A stretch of 64,000 nt of DNA. It comes from Rosettibacter sp037481715. Lineage in GTDB: Bacteria > Bacteroidota > Ignavibacteria > Ignavibacteriales > Melioribacteraceae. The DNA is taken from contig JBBFLD010000005.1 in NCBI GenBank assembly GCA_037481715.1, forward strand, positions 124,001 to 188,000, written 5' to 3'. Made by a program: the position numbers and the translations under genes. A model generated the notes under the pieces. It saw only the letters and a program-made list of their open reading frames with translations, was not told where the DNA came from and searched no databases. Positions 45,203 to 52,841 of this stretch are shown here, one piece after another; positions within the stretch are counted from its first letter, which is position 1; every line of letters starts with the position of its first letter.

Positions 45203-46138
45203 TTATATTCTTCTTCTAAAACCTTCACCAAGTACTTCGTGAACATTGTAAATAATAACAAAAGCAGACGGGTCAATTGATTTTACCACATCAACAAGTT
45301 TAGAAACTTCCCTTAATGGAACCACAGTAAGCAGCATTTCTCTTTCTACATTTCGGTAAGCGCCTCGTGTTTTAACTGCAGTGCAGCCGCGCCCCATTTC
45401 ATTCAGAATTGATTCTGTAATTTCATCATACTTATCAGAAATAATATATGCTGCTCTTGCGTAATCAAATCCATCAATTATCATATCGATTAATCTTGAT
45501 GATACAAATAATAAAAACACTGCATAAAATGTTAAAGTGAGAGCAGGGCGCTCTGGTGAAAGATGTTTAACATCAATAATAAAACCAGCAAGTGCAATAA
45601 CAAAAAAATCAATAATCATAATTGCTTGACCTGGTTTTATTCCAAATCTTTTGTGAAGAATTGATGCTATAATATCAGAGCCTGCTGTTGTGCCTTTGAA
45701 TTTAAAAATGATCCCAAGTCCAACTCCAAGAAGAACTGAGCCAATAATTATCATAAAAAGAAAATCATTTTTGTATAGGTCTAATACAGCTTGAGATTTA
45801 TGAAGTTGAATTGTATGTAATCCGGGAATGTCGCCTCTGAACAAATCTATAAAAAATGAATTAAGAGAAAATCCAACAAAAGTTCTCATTCCAAATTTTT
45901 TTCCTAATTCTTTTAATCCCCAGATGAATAAAGGAACATTGAGCAGCCAGACAAGAACACCAACAGAAATTTTGTTGCCAGACAAATAATAAATTGCCAT
46001 AGCAAGACCACTAACTCCGCCTGGCACTACACGTGCATCCACAAGAAATACACCAATTCCAATTGACATTATTGCAGAACCAATAACAATCGCAAAATAA
46101 TCAATGATTGGATACTTGTTGAAAATTTCTTTTATCAT
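45203..46138 (-). CDS. YitT family membrane protein
   Basis: An inner-membrane protein of 311 residues. Five or six helices lie in residues about 12-205, including YFAIVIGSAIMSIGIGVFLV and GVSGLAMAIYYLSG. It ends with a soluble DUF2179-type domain (about 220-305, RAAYIISDKYDEITESI and RGAYRNVEREMLLTVVP). Transport or signalling has been proposed for relatives, but the role is unknown. A 57-base gap separates it from the small upstream gene, and the methyltransferase gene follows two bases later. Confidence 0.88.
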   Translation of the reverse strand: MIKEIFNKYPIIDYFAIVIGSAIMSIGIGVFLVDARVVPGGVSGLAMAIYYLSGNKISVGVLVWLLNVPLFIWGLKELGKKFGMRTFVGFSLNSFFIDLFRGDIPGLHTIQLHKSQAVLDLYKNDFLFMIIIGSVLLGVGLGIIFKFKGTTAGSDIIASILHKRFGIKPGQAIMIIDFFVIALAGFIIDVKHLSPERPALTLTFYAVFLLFVSSRLIDMIIDGFDYARAAYIISDKYDEITESILNEMGRGCTAVKTRGAYRNVEREMLLTVVPLREVSKLVDVVKSIDPSAFVIIYNVHEVLGEGFRRRI

Positions 46139-46195
46139 ATCAAATTGCTGTAATTATTTTACCGAAAAATAGTGAGACAACAAGTGTAAAAAAAA

Positions 46196-46516
46196 TTATA
46201 GTTCCCCTTTTTTATACATCATTTGAGTTTTTATTCTAAGCAGCTGTCTCTCGATAATTAAATCTGCAAGTTTTTCGGGAATTGCAGTTTTATCTTTCGA
46301 GTGTAATATTTCATGAACTTTCCTTTCATCAACATCAATTCTATAAAGATTAATAATAAACCTATCAAAATTCCTTGACATTAATTCTTTTATCTTTTCA
46401 ATCAGATATTCTCTAATGAATTTCTGGTCTGCTTTTGCAGGCAGAGATTCATCAGGAATAGACAAATCCTTTTTTAATTTCTGCATTAACAATGAAATTA
46501 TTTCTTCTTCAGCCAT
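46196..46516 (-). CDS. Small helical protein of unknown function
   Basis: A 106-residue cytosolic protein that I do not recognise. It is charged and almost entirely helical: KFIREYLIEKIKELMSRN and PEKLADLIIERQLLRIKT are amphipathic. Positions 50-75 (FDRFIINLYRIDVDERKVHE) could form a hydrophobic core. It has no cysteine, signal peptide or membrane helix. It lies 30 bases downstream of the secreted nuclease-fold gene and 57 bases upstream of the YitT-like gene, in one direction. Codon use matches its neighbours, and a normal ATG start supports a real gene. Confidence 0.7.
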   Translation of the reverse strand: MAEEEIISLLMQKLKKDLSIPDESLPAKADQKFIREYLIEKIKELMSRNFDRFIINLYRIDVDERKVHEILHSKDKTAIPEKLADLIIERQLLRIKTQMMYKKGEL

Positions 46517-46546
46517 GATTGGTTTATTTTATTTGTAAAATAAATC

Positions 46547-47773
46547 TTACTTAAGATAAACCATTACTTTTGTTTCTGAAAAATTCTGTGTGGTTAATTT
46601 ATAAAAATAAATTCCATTTGAAAGCAAATATTTATCTGCAGAAAATTTAATTTGATAACTGCCTGCCGATTTGAAATCTTCAACTAATGTTGCTGTTTCT
46701 CTTCCGAGCAAATCAAATACTTTTAATGTTACAAATGAAGGAGCAGGAATTGAGTAATTAATTATAGTCTCATTATTGAAAGGATTCGGATAATTTTGTT
46801 GAAGATGAAATGTTTGCTGATTTCTATCTTCTTTCACATCAGTTGGTCCAGTAAACTTAAAAATTGCATAAACCGGCAAATGGTCTGAAGCAGAAATTAA
46901 AGAATCCGCGAGCTCTCTTCCAAAAGCATTATTTCCGTAATTAATTGATTTGTTAAAATGATTGCCATCGTTTCCTACAATTGTATATGAACCATTAACA
47001 TATTCAATTCCTCCGGGATCTTTTACTGCTTGAGAAATCAATATCATATCAAATCGAACTGTCAAATTTTGAGCATACATTGTATGTGTAAAAGCGTAAG
47101 CAGGATTATCGCCCCATTCACCAATAGCATCAAGTGGGTCAATAACATAACCTTTTGTTGTTTTATCAATTAATTTTTGAACCGCAGGTTCAGAACCAAA
47201 CAAAGTGTTAAAGTCGCCAAGCACAATAAAATTTTTATTTGCTGGTAGTTGTGCTGTTCTTTTTCTTAATGAATCTACTGCAATCGCACGGCGCCGTATG
47301 TTATCTGAATTATCGCCCGTAAGTGAATTTGCTTTTAAATGAACTGAAAAAATAATTAGTGTATCGTTTGTAAATTTATTAATCAAAGGAAATTCATTGA
47401 TTGGCCGTGTTTCTGCTGGATGAACAATGTTTCCAAGAGAAATAAATTTATCATCACGATAAAACAATACACTGTTCATGTTAGTTGATTCAACAAATTC
47501 AGCCACAGCATATTTATTTTCAACAACATAATTTAGTAATTGATTAACCGAAGCTTTATCTCTTACTTCCTGACAAACAAGAATATCCGGCGAAACATAA
47601 TTAATAACATACTTCAAAGCAGGATTATCCCAATCAAATTGATTTGGATTTGATGGTGTGGGATTGAAAGCAGTGTAATCATGAATATTATAAGTCATTA
47701 TTCTTACATACTGTTGAGAATACAGGCTTATGGAAAAGAACAGAAAAATTAGAAATAAAATTTTTTGTTTCAT
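46547..47773 (-). CDS. Secreted endonuclease/exonuclease/phosphatase-fold protein with sorting domain
   Basis: An exported phosphodiesterase-fold protein. From ATG 47773 it has 408 residues; a TTG 12 bases upstream is less likely. The signal peptide ends ISLYSQ. The fold motifs are MTYNIHD (about 26-32), CQEVRD with the metal-binding Glu, SVHLKA, LGDFNT (Asp/Asn pair) and SDHLPVY with the catalytic His. A C-terminal sorting domain (about 325-408) starts LQQNYPNPFNNETIINYSI-like and ends KVMVYLK. DNase, sphingomyelinase or phosphatase activities all occur in the fold. Extracellular DNA or lipid use is plausible but unproven. It is the first gene of a five-gene minus-strand run. Confidence 0.88.
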   Translation of the reverse strand: MKQKILFLIFLFFSISLYSQQYVRIMTYNIHDYTAFNPTPSNPNQFDWDNPALKYVINYVSPDILVCQEVRDKASVNQLLNYVVENKYAVAEFVESTNMNSVLFYRDDKFISLGNIVHPAETRPINEFPLINKFTNDTLIIFSVHLKANSLTGDNSDNIRRRAIAVDSLRKRTAQLPANKNFIVLGDFNTLFGSEPAVQKLIDKTTKGYVIDPLDAIGEWGDNPAYAFTHTMYAQNLTVRFDMILISQAVKDPGGIEYVNGSYTIVGNDGNHFNKSINYGNNAFGRELADSLISASDHLPVYAIFKFTGPTDVKEDRNQQTFHLQQNYPNPFNNETIINYSIPAPSFVTLKVFDLLGRETATLVEDFKSAGSYQIKFSADKYLLSNGIYFYKLTTQNFSETKVMVYLK

Positions 47774-47875
47774 TTTTAAAACCAAAATGTTATTAAATTT
47801 GTTATGAAGATGAACTTTCGATACATAAAATATAAAATTACAATGTTAACTAAAATGCTTACTAAAAATTCTAAA

Positions 47876-48469
47876 ATGAGATTGATCAAAAGAATAGGTC
47901 TTTATTTCATTTTTATTGCAACAATAACATCATGCAAAAATAATTTACCGGTAATTGAGGATTTCAGCAAAGAGAATTTTCATCTAATTAATCAATCTGA
48001 AGAAAAAGTTGAATTCCCTTCTCAGTTCAAAGGCAGAATTCTTATAGTAGGTTACATATTTACAAATTGTCCTGATATCTGTCCACTTACAACAAACAAT
48101 ATGCGTTTAATTCAAGAGAGATTAAAAAAAGAGAAGATTGATAATGTAGAACTTGTTTCAATAAGTTTTGACCCGTTGCAGGATACCCCAGAAGTATTAA
48201 GAAATTTTGCAGAAGTAAGAAATCTTGATTTAACCAACTGGCAATTTCTTACCGGCGAAAAAAAAGTGATTGATTCATTAATCAAAAAAGCTGGTGTTTT
48301 TGTAATACCAAGTGATTCAACAATTTTTAAAGATGGTAGAAAAATTTATTATTATGTTCATACAGATAGAATTCAGCTGTTCGATGAACTTGGAAGAGTG
48401 AGAAAAAATTATGCTGGAAGTAAAATCAATATCGAAGAAATTATTAACGACATAAAAAAAACTAATTGA
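47876..48469 (+). CDS. SCO1/SenC family copper lipoprotein
   Basis: Periplasmic thioredoxin-fold copper protein for cytochrome c oxidase assembly. From ATG 47876 it has 197 residues. The signal MRLIKRIGLYFIFIATITSC gives a lipobox cysteine at 20. The copper ligands are Cys65 and Cys69 (CPDIC) and His162 in YVHTDRIQLFD. An ATG at 47804 would add 24 residues before the signal peptide and would leave only 30 bases for divergent promoters; both points favour 47876. It is followed seven bases later by a small Cys-rich gene. PCu(A)C at 9.7-10.2 kb is the likely partner. Confidence 0.92.
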   Translation: MRLIKRIGLYFIFIATITSCKNNLPVIEDFSKENFHLINQSEEKVEFPSQFKGRILIVGYIFTNCPDICPLTTNNMRLIQERLKKEKIDNVELVSISFDPLQDTPEVLRNFAEVRNLDLTNWQFLTGEKKVIDSLIKKAGVFVIPSDSTIFKDGRKIYYYVHTDRIQLFDELGRVRKNYAGSKINIEEIINDIKKTN

Positions 48470-48476
48470 GAATTTT

Positions 48477-48668
48477 ATGAGCTCATTTTCATGTCAGTTC
48501 ATAGACAGCGAAAAAAGTTTTTGCATAAGATTAAAAAAAGACTGCATTCCTGGCAGACCGGGTTGTGTGTTAAAAGGAAGATTTGTCTTTGCAATTCCAG
48601 CAGAAAAAAGAATGAATACAGAATCAAACAAAAATCAAACTGACAATAAAAGAAAAGAGAATAAATAA
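48477..48668 (+). CDS. Small four-cysteine protein in the SCO1 operon
   Basis: A 63-residue protein that starts seven bases after the SCO1-like stop. It has four cysteines at residues 6, 16, 23 and 30 (spacing C-x9-C-x6-C-x6-C) in an ordered N-terminal half with PGRPGC. The C-terminal third is Asn/Lys-rich and probably disordered. It has no signal peptide, so it is cytosolic, and its cysteines could bind a metal such as copper, zinc or iron-sulphur. Tight coupling to SCO1 suggests a copper or oxidase-assembly role; that is inference. Confidence 0.65.
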   Translation: MSSFSCQFIDSEKSFCIRLKKDCIPGRPGCVLKGRFVFAIPAEKRMNTESNKNQTDNKRKENK

Positions 48669-48781
48669 TATCATTTGAGATTTATTTCATTTACTCAGTA
48701 AAAGAAGAAATATTTTTTGATAGAGGTTTCATTTCCATATCTTGAATTATAATTCCATTCATTTAATAAAGAATAAGAATT

Positions 48782-49936
48782 ATGAAATTAACCAAATTGT
48801 TTTCAGAGTTTTTTGAAAGTGAAAAAGCAGGTGGAATTATTCTTGTTATTATGACAATAATTTCACTTGCACTTGCAAATTCTGCATGGCAAAGCAATTA
48901 CATAAATTTCTGGCATTATGATATTGGCGGACACTCACTTGCTCACTGGATTAATGATGGTTTAATGGCAATCTTCTTTTTACTAATTGGTCTGGAACTG
49001 GAAAGAGAAATTTATCAAGGAGAATTATCAGATATAAAAAATGCTTCTCTACCAATTTTTGCTGCTGTTGGAGGAATGATTTTTCCTGCATTAATCTATT
49101 CATCCTTAAACTTTGGAACTGAAGCTCAAGCTGGTGCTGGAATTCCAATGGCAACAGACATTGCTTTTGCAATTGGTATTCTTTCATTGTTGGGAAAAAG
49201 AGTGCCTGCATCACTCAAAATATTTTTAACTGCTCTTGCCGTTATTGATGACCTTGGAGCAATTTTAGTTATTGCAATTTTTTATACAACCAGTCTTTCA
49301 TTTGTAAATTTATCTTTTGCTCTTGTAATTTTTGCCATTTTGATTATACTAAATAGACTAAAAATTCACAGCTTAATTCCATATTTGATTGGCGGAATTT
49401 TTATGTGGTATTTTATGCTTCATTCTGGTGTGCATGCAACTATAACTGGAGTATTACTTGCATTTGCCATTCCATTTACAGACGGAGGAGAAAATTCACC
49501 TTCATATAAACTTCAGCATTTTCTGCATAAACCAGTTGCATTTATAATACTTCCTATCTTTGCACTTGCTAATACTTGCATTGCTATCGAAACTGAGCTT
49601 TATAATAATTTAATTAAAAACTACAGTATTGGAATTTTTCTGGGATTAGTTTTTGGCAAGCCATTAGGAATAACAATTTTATCTTATGCTGGAGTAAAAC
49701 TGAAATTATGTAATCTGCCTTCGGAATTAAAATGGAAAAATATAATTGGGGTTGGATTTATTGCTGGTATTGGTTTTACGATGTCAATTTTTATAACATT
49801 GCTTGCTTATGATAATCTGCAAATAATTGACAGTTCTAAAATTGCAATATTGATTTCATCATTAACTGCTGGAGTAATTGGTTATATAATTCTAAGATTC
49901 ACATTAAAGGAAACAGAAGAAGTCAATAACGAATAA
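48782..49936 (+). CDS. nhaA: Na+/H+ antiporter NhaA
   Basis: Electrogenic Na+/H+ exchange across the inner membrane for pH and salt homeostasis. At 384 residues with about 12 helices it matches NhaA. The paired aspartates that bind Na+/H+ are Asp156 and Asp157 in ALAVIDDLGAILVIAIFYT. MATDIAFAIGILSLLG, the helix IV assembly region, and the C-terminal FIAGIGFTMSIFITLLA are also typical. Its stop is one base from the stop of the convergent PP2C gene. Confidence 0.97.
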   Translation: MKLTKLFSEFFESEKAGGIILVIMTIISLALANSAWQSNYINFWHYDIGGHSLAHWINDGLMAIFFLLIGLELEREIYQGELSDIKNASLPIFAAVGGMIFPALIYSSLNFGTEAQAGAGIPMATDIAFAIGILSLLGKRVPASLKIFLTALAVIDDLGAILVIAIFYTTSLSFVNLSFALVIFAILIILNRLKIHSLIPYLIGGIFMWYFMLHSGVHATITGVLLAFAIPFTDGGENSPSYKLQHFLHKPVAFIILPIFALANTCIAIETELYNNLIKNYSIGIFLGLVFGKPLGITILSYAGVKLKLCNLPSELKWKNIIGVGFIAGIGFTMSIFITLLAYDNLQIIDSSKIAILISSLTAGVIGYIILRFTLKETEEVNNE

Positions 49937-49937
49937 A

Positions 49938-51101
49938 TTACTGAATCAGCTTTATTGAAATAACACTTACATCATCTTCTAATTCGCCATTTGTAAAGTT
50001 TATGATTTCATTTTTTAATGCATCAACTGTTTTTTCGTTTGAAGATAACGAGCTTAAAAAATTAATAAGTCTTTCCTGACCATATTGTTCACCATTTTTA
50101 TTTCTTGATTCTGTTATGCCATCTGTAATTAAAATAATTTCATCTCCTTCTTGAAGTTTAATTTCATGGTCTTCATACTGACCTGATTGACTAAAGCCAA
50201 GCAATAATCCAGTAGATTGAATATACTTTGCTTGATTTAATGATTTATGAATTATTGGTAAATCGCCGGCTCCAGAATATTTTGCTGTTTTATTTTTAAC
50301 ATCAATTATGATTATAGAAAGAGTTATAAATACTTCCGAAATTCTTTCATCTTTGTAAACTGCTTCATTAATTCTTTGAAGTATTTCGCTTGGTTTAAAT
50401 TCTTTGGATGATTCAAGAACAAATCTTGCTGCGCTGCGGACATATCCGGCATAAGCAACTGCAAAATACCATGCGCCCCATCTTTTCCCCATTACATCAC
50501 CAAGTATTACAACAAAGTTATTATCATCAATGCTAAAGTAATCTATAAAATCTCCGCCAGGCACATTTTTATACGGTATATATAATTGATTAATTTCAAG
50601 TCCATGAAATTTTGGAGGCATCTCTGGAACCACAGTAGCAACCATTGAATCTGCAGCCTTTTGAACTTCGTCAACTACTTTTACTCTTTCTTTTTCGAGA
50701 CTTTTTAGAATAGCCGATACTTTTGCAATTACAACTTTTGGGCTTGATGTTTTAATGATGTAATCTTCGATTTCTAAATCAAATCCTTTAAGAATATCTT
50801 CTTCGGAACCTTTTGCTGTAAGGAACACAAATGGAATGGATTTTAATTCAGGGTCTTTAAGTAATTCTTGTCGAAATTGGAATCCATCCATCTCGGGCAT
50901 CATTATGTCGCTAATAATCAAATCAGGTTTAATTTCATGAGCAAGTTTTAATCCTTCTTTGCCATTAGATGCATGTTCACAATCAAATCCTGCTTTGCTC
51001 AAATTATGCATAAAAAGTTTTGCAATATTAAATTCATCTTCAACAAGAAGAATTTTACCGGAAATTTTATTGTTTTCTGCAGCTGCCAAGTTAATCTCCA
51101 A
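49938..51101 (-). CDS. Response regulator with PP2C (SpoIIE/RsbU-type) phosphatase output
   Basis: A 387-residue cytosolic signalling protein. The receiver domain (about 16-135) has Asp65 in SDIMMPEMDGF, with EDE at 21-23 and the conserved Lys region FLTAKGS. A linker (about 130-180) leads to a PP2C/SpoIIE phosphatase (about 185-387) with PGGDFIDYF, VILGDVMGKRWGA, YSGAGDLP and DGITESRN, which supply metal-binding aspartates. It should dephosphorylate a STAS-type antagonist when its receiver is phosphorylated. It is the last gene of the 54737-49938 operon and lies two bases after the STAS gene stop, so the STAS partner is probably encoded next to it. Confidence 0.93.
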   Translation of the reverse strand: MEINLAAAENNKISGKILLVEDEFNIAKLFMHNLSKAGFDCEHASNGKEGLKLAHEIKPDLIISDIMMPEMDGFQFRQELLKDPELKSIPFVFLTAKGSEEDILKGFDLEIEDYIIKTSSPKVVIAKVSAILKSLEKERVKVVDEVQKAADSMVATVVPEMPPKFHGLEINQLYIPYKNVPGGDFIDYFSIDDNNFVVILGDVMGKRWGAWYFAVAYAGYVRSAARFVLESSKEFKPSEILQRINEAVYKDERISEVFITLSIIIIDVKNKTAKYSGAGDLPIIHKSLNQAKYIQSTGLLLGFSQSGQYEDHEIKLQEGDEIILITDGITESRNKNGEQYGQERLINFLSSLSSNEKTVDALKNEIINFTNGELEDDVSVISIKLIQ

Positions 51102-51103
51102 TT

Positions 51104-51448
51104 TTAATTTTTCTGAAAACTTCGAATTGCATCCTGCAGTTCTGAATATGTATCAAAAACTCTGAATAATCTTGTCAATTCAAACATTGAACGCACTGCA
51201 GGTTTAAATCCAACAAGTTTTAAATCGCCGCCAAGTGCTGCAACTTTTTTAAGTGCATTTACAATCACTCCAAGAAATGTCGAATCAATAAAATCAACTT
51301 TACTCAAATCAATAATTACATTTTTATAGCCCTTATCAATTTTTTCATATATCATGTTTTTCAGATTGCTTGATTCTTTCAATGTTGCTCTTTCAGCATT
51401 AATTATTTCTATGACAATATCATCAATAATTTCTTCTACTATTTCCAT
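51104..51448 (-). CDS. STAS-domain anti-sigma factor antagonist-like protein
   Basis: A 114-residue single STAS domain. The phosphorylatable serine is Ser56 in FIDSTFLGVIV. LSKVDFID and LGGDLKLVG are the surrounding conserved strands. It lies between a sigma-54 response regulator (8 bases upstream) and a PP2C phosphatase (2 bases downstream). In partner-switch systems a HATPase kinase phosphorylates this serine and a PP2C phosphatase removes it. No such kinase is encoded in the operon. Confidence 0.92.
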   Translation of the reverse strand: MEIVEEIIDDIVIEIINAERATLKESSNLKNMIYEKIDKGYKNVIIDLSKVDFIDSTFLGVIVNALKKVAALGGDLKLVGFKPAVRSMFELTRLFRVFDTYSELQDAIRSFQKN

Positions 51449-51456
51449 AATGGCTC

Positions 51457-52827
51457 CTACTTAATTTCGATATTATATTTTTTTATTAAACGATATAAAG
51501 TTGCTCTTCCAATTTTTAATTTTCTTGCTGCTTCAACCATATTTCTGCCTGTCACTTTAATTGCATGACGAATAGCCATTTCTTCTAATTTTTCAATTGG
51601 AATTATTGGAGAATCATCTGAAAAGAGAGATGTTTTAGAATCGACTGAAATTGTTTGAGCTGTAATTGAAGGGGGCAGAACATCAACATCAATATAATCT
51701 CCATCTGTAAGAATCATGCATCTTTCGAGTGTGTTTTCAAGTTCACGAACATTTCCAGGCCAGTTGTAGTCATACATTAGTTTCAATGCATTTTTTGTAA
51801 CACCTTTGATGTTTTTGCCATGCTTTTTGTTTAATTGTTTGATGAAGTGGTCTATTAAAACAACAATATCAGCTTTTCTTTCTCTTAGAGGAGGAATATA
51901 TATTGGGAAAGAACTTAATCGATAATACAAATCTTCTCTGAATAGTTTTTTATCAACACATTCCTTTAAATCTCTGTTTGTTGCCGAAATAATTCTTACA
52001 TCAGTTTTAATTACTTCATTGCCGCCAACTCTTTCAAATTCTTTTTCTTGAATAACTCGAAGAATTTTTGCTTGAAGAGACATTTCCATTTCGCCAATTT
52101 CATCAAGAAATATTGTTCCGCCATTAGCAAGTTCAAATTTTCCAATTTTTCTTTGATGTGCCCCCGTAAATGAACCCTTTTCATGTCCAAACAATTCACT
52201 CTCTAAAAGTTCTCTTGGTATTGATGCACAATTGACAACAACAAAAGGAGCATTTTTTCTTTTCCCATTATAATGTATTGCTCTTGCAATTAATTCTTTC
52301 CCTGTTCCACTTTCTCCTTGAATCAAAACTGTTATATCATTATCAAGAACTTTTGAAACCATTCTAAAGGCTTCTTGCATTTTTTTATCTGCAGAAACAA
52401 TGTTATCAAAGCTGTATTCTTTTTGAATATTTTCTTTTAATTTTTTTAATTCTCGTTCGAGGTCATAATTTTTAATTGCATTTCTGATTGCAGATTCAAG
52501 TTTGTTTTTATCAATTGGTTTTGGAAAATAATCGAAAGCCCCAAGTCTAATTGATTCAAGAGCAACTTCAATACTTCCCTGAGCAGAAAGCATTATAACA
52601 GGCAGTTGCGGATTTTGCTGCTTAATTTTTACCAACAATTCATTGCCGTTAATATCTGGCAGCATGATGTCGAGTAAAATTAAATCCGGTTCTTCTGATA
52701 GAGCATTCAGGACTTCCGTTCCAGAGAAGAATGTTTTAACTTTGTAACCCCATTGGTTTTTACACCAATGTGTCAGCATTTTTAATATTGATTCTTCGTC
52801 GTCTACAATAAAAATTAATTTTTCCAA
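51457..52827 (-). CDS. NtrC-type sigma-54-dependent response regulator
   Basis: A 456-residue transcriptional activator. The receiver domain has Asp53 in LLDIMLPDINGN. The AAA+ domain (about 142-370) has Walker A GESGTGKE from residue 171, GAFTGA (sigma-54 contact) and Walker B TIFLDEIGEM. A Fis-type helix-turn-helix ends the protein (about 415-456, VEAARKLKIGRATLYRLIKK). It lies 14 bases downstream of the PAS kinase gene, which is probably its cognate kinase. No sigma-54 gene is in the window. Confidence 0.95.
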   Translation of the reverse strand: MEKLIFIVDDEESILKMLTHWCKNQWGYKVKTFFSGTEVLNALSEEPDLILLDIMLPDINGNELLVKIKQQNPQLPVIMLSAQGSIEVALESIRLGAFDYFPKPIDKNKLESAIRNAIKNYDLERELKKLKENIQKEYSFDNIVSADKKMQEAFRMVSKVLDNDITVLIQGESGTGKELIARAIHYNGKRKNAPFVVVNCASIPRELLESELFGHEKGSFTGAHQRKIGKFELANGGTIFLDEIGEMEMSLQAKILRVIQEKEFERVGGNEVIKTDVRIISATNRDLKECVDKKLFREDLYYRLSSFPIYIPPLRERKADIVVLIDHFIKQLNKKHGKNIKGVTKNALKLMYDYNWPGNVRELENTLERCMILTDGDYIDVDVLPPSITAQTISVDSKTSLFSDDSPIIPIEKLEEMAIRHAIKVTGRNMVEAARKLKIGRATLYRLIKKYNIEIK

Positions 52828-52841
52828 TTCACCCTCTTAAT

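Noticed and set aside
47804..47875. N-terminal extension of the SCO1-like gene
   Set aside because: It would put 44 residues before the lipobox and leave only 30 bases for divergent promoters.
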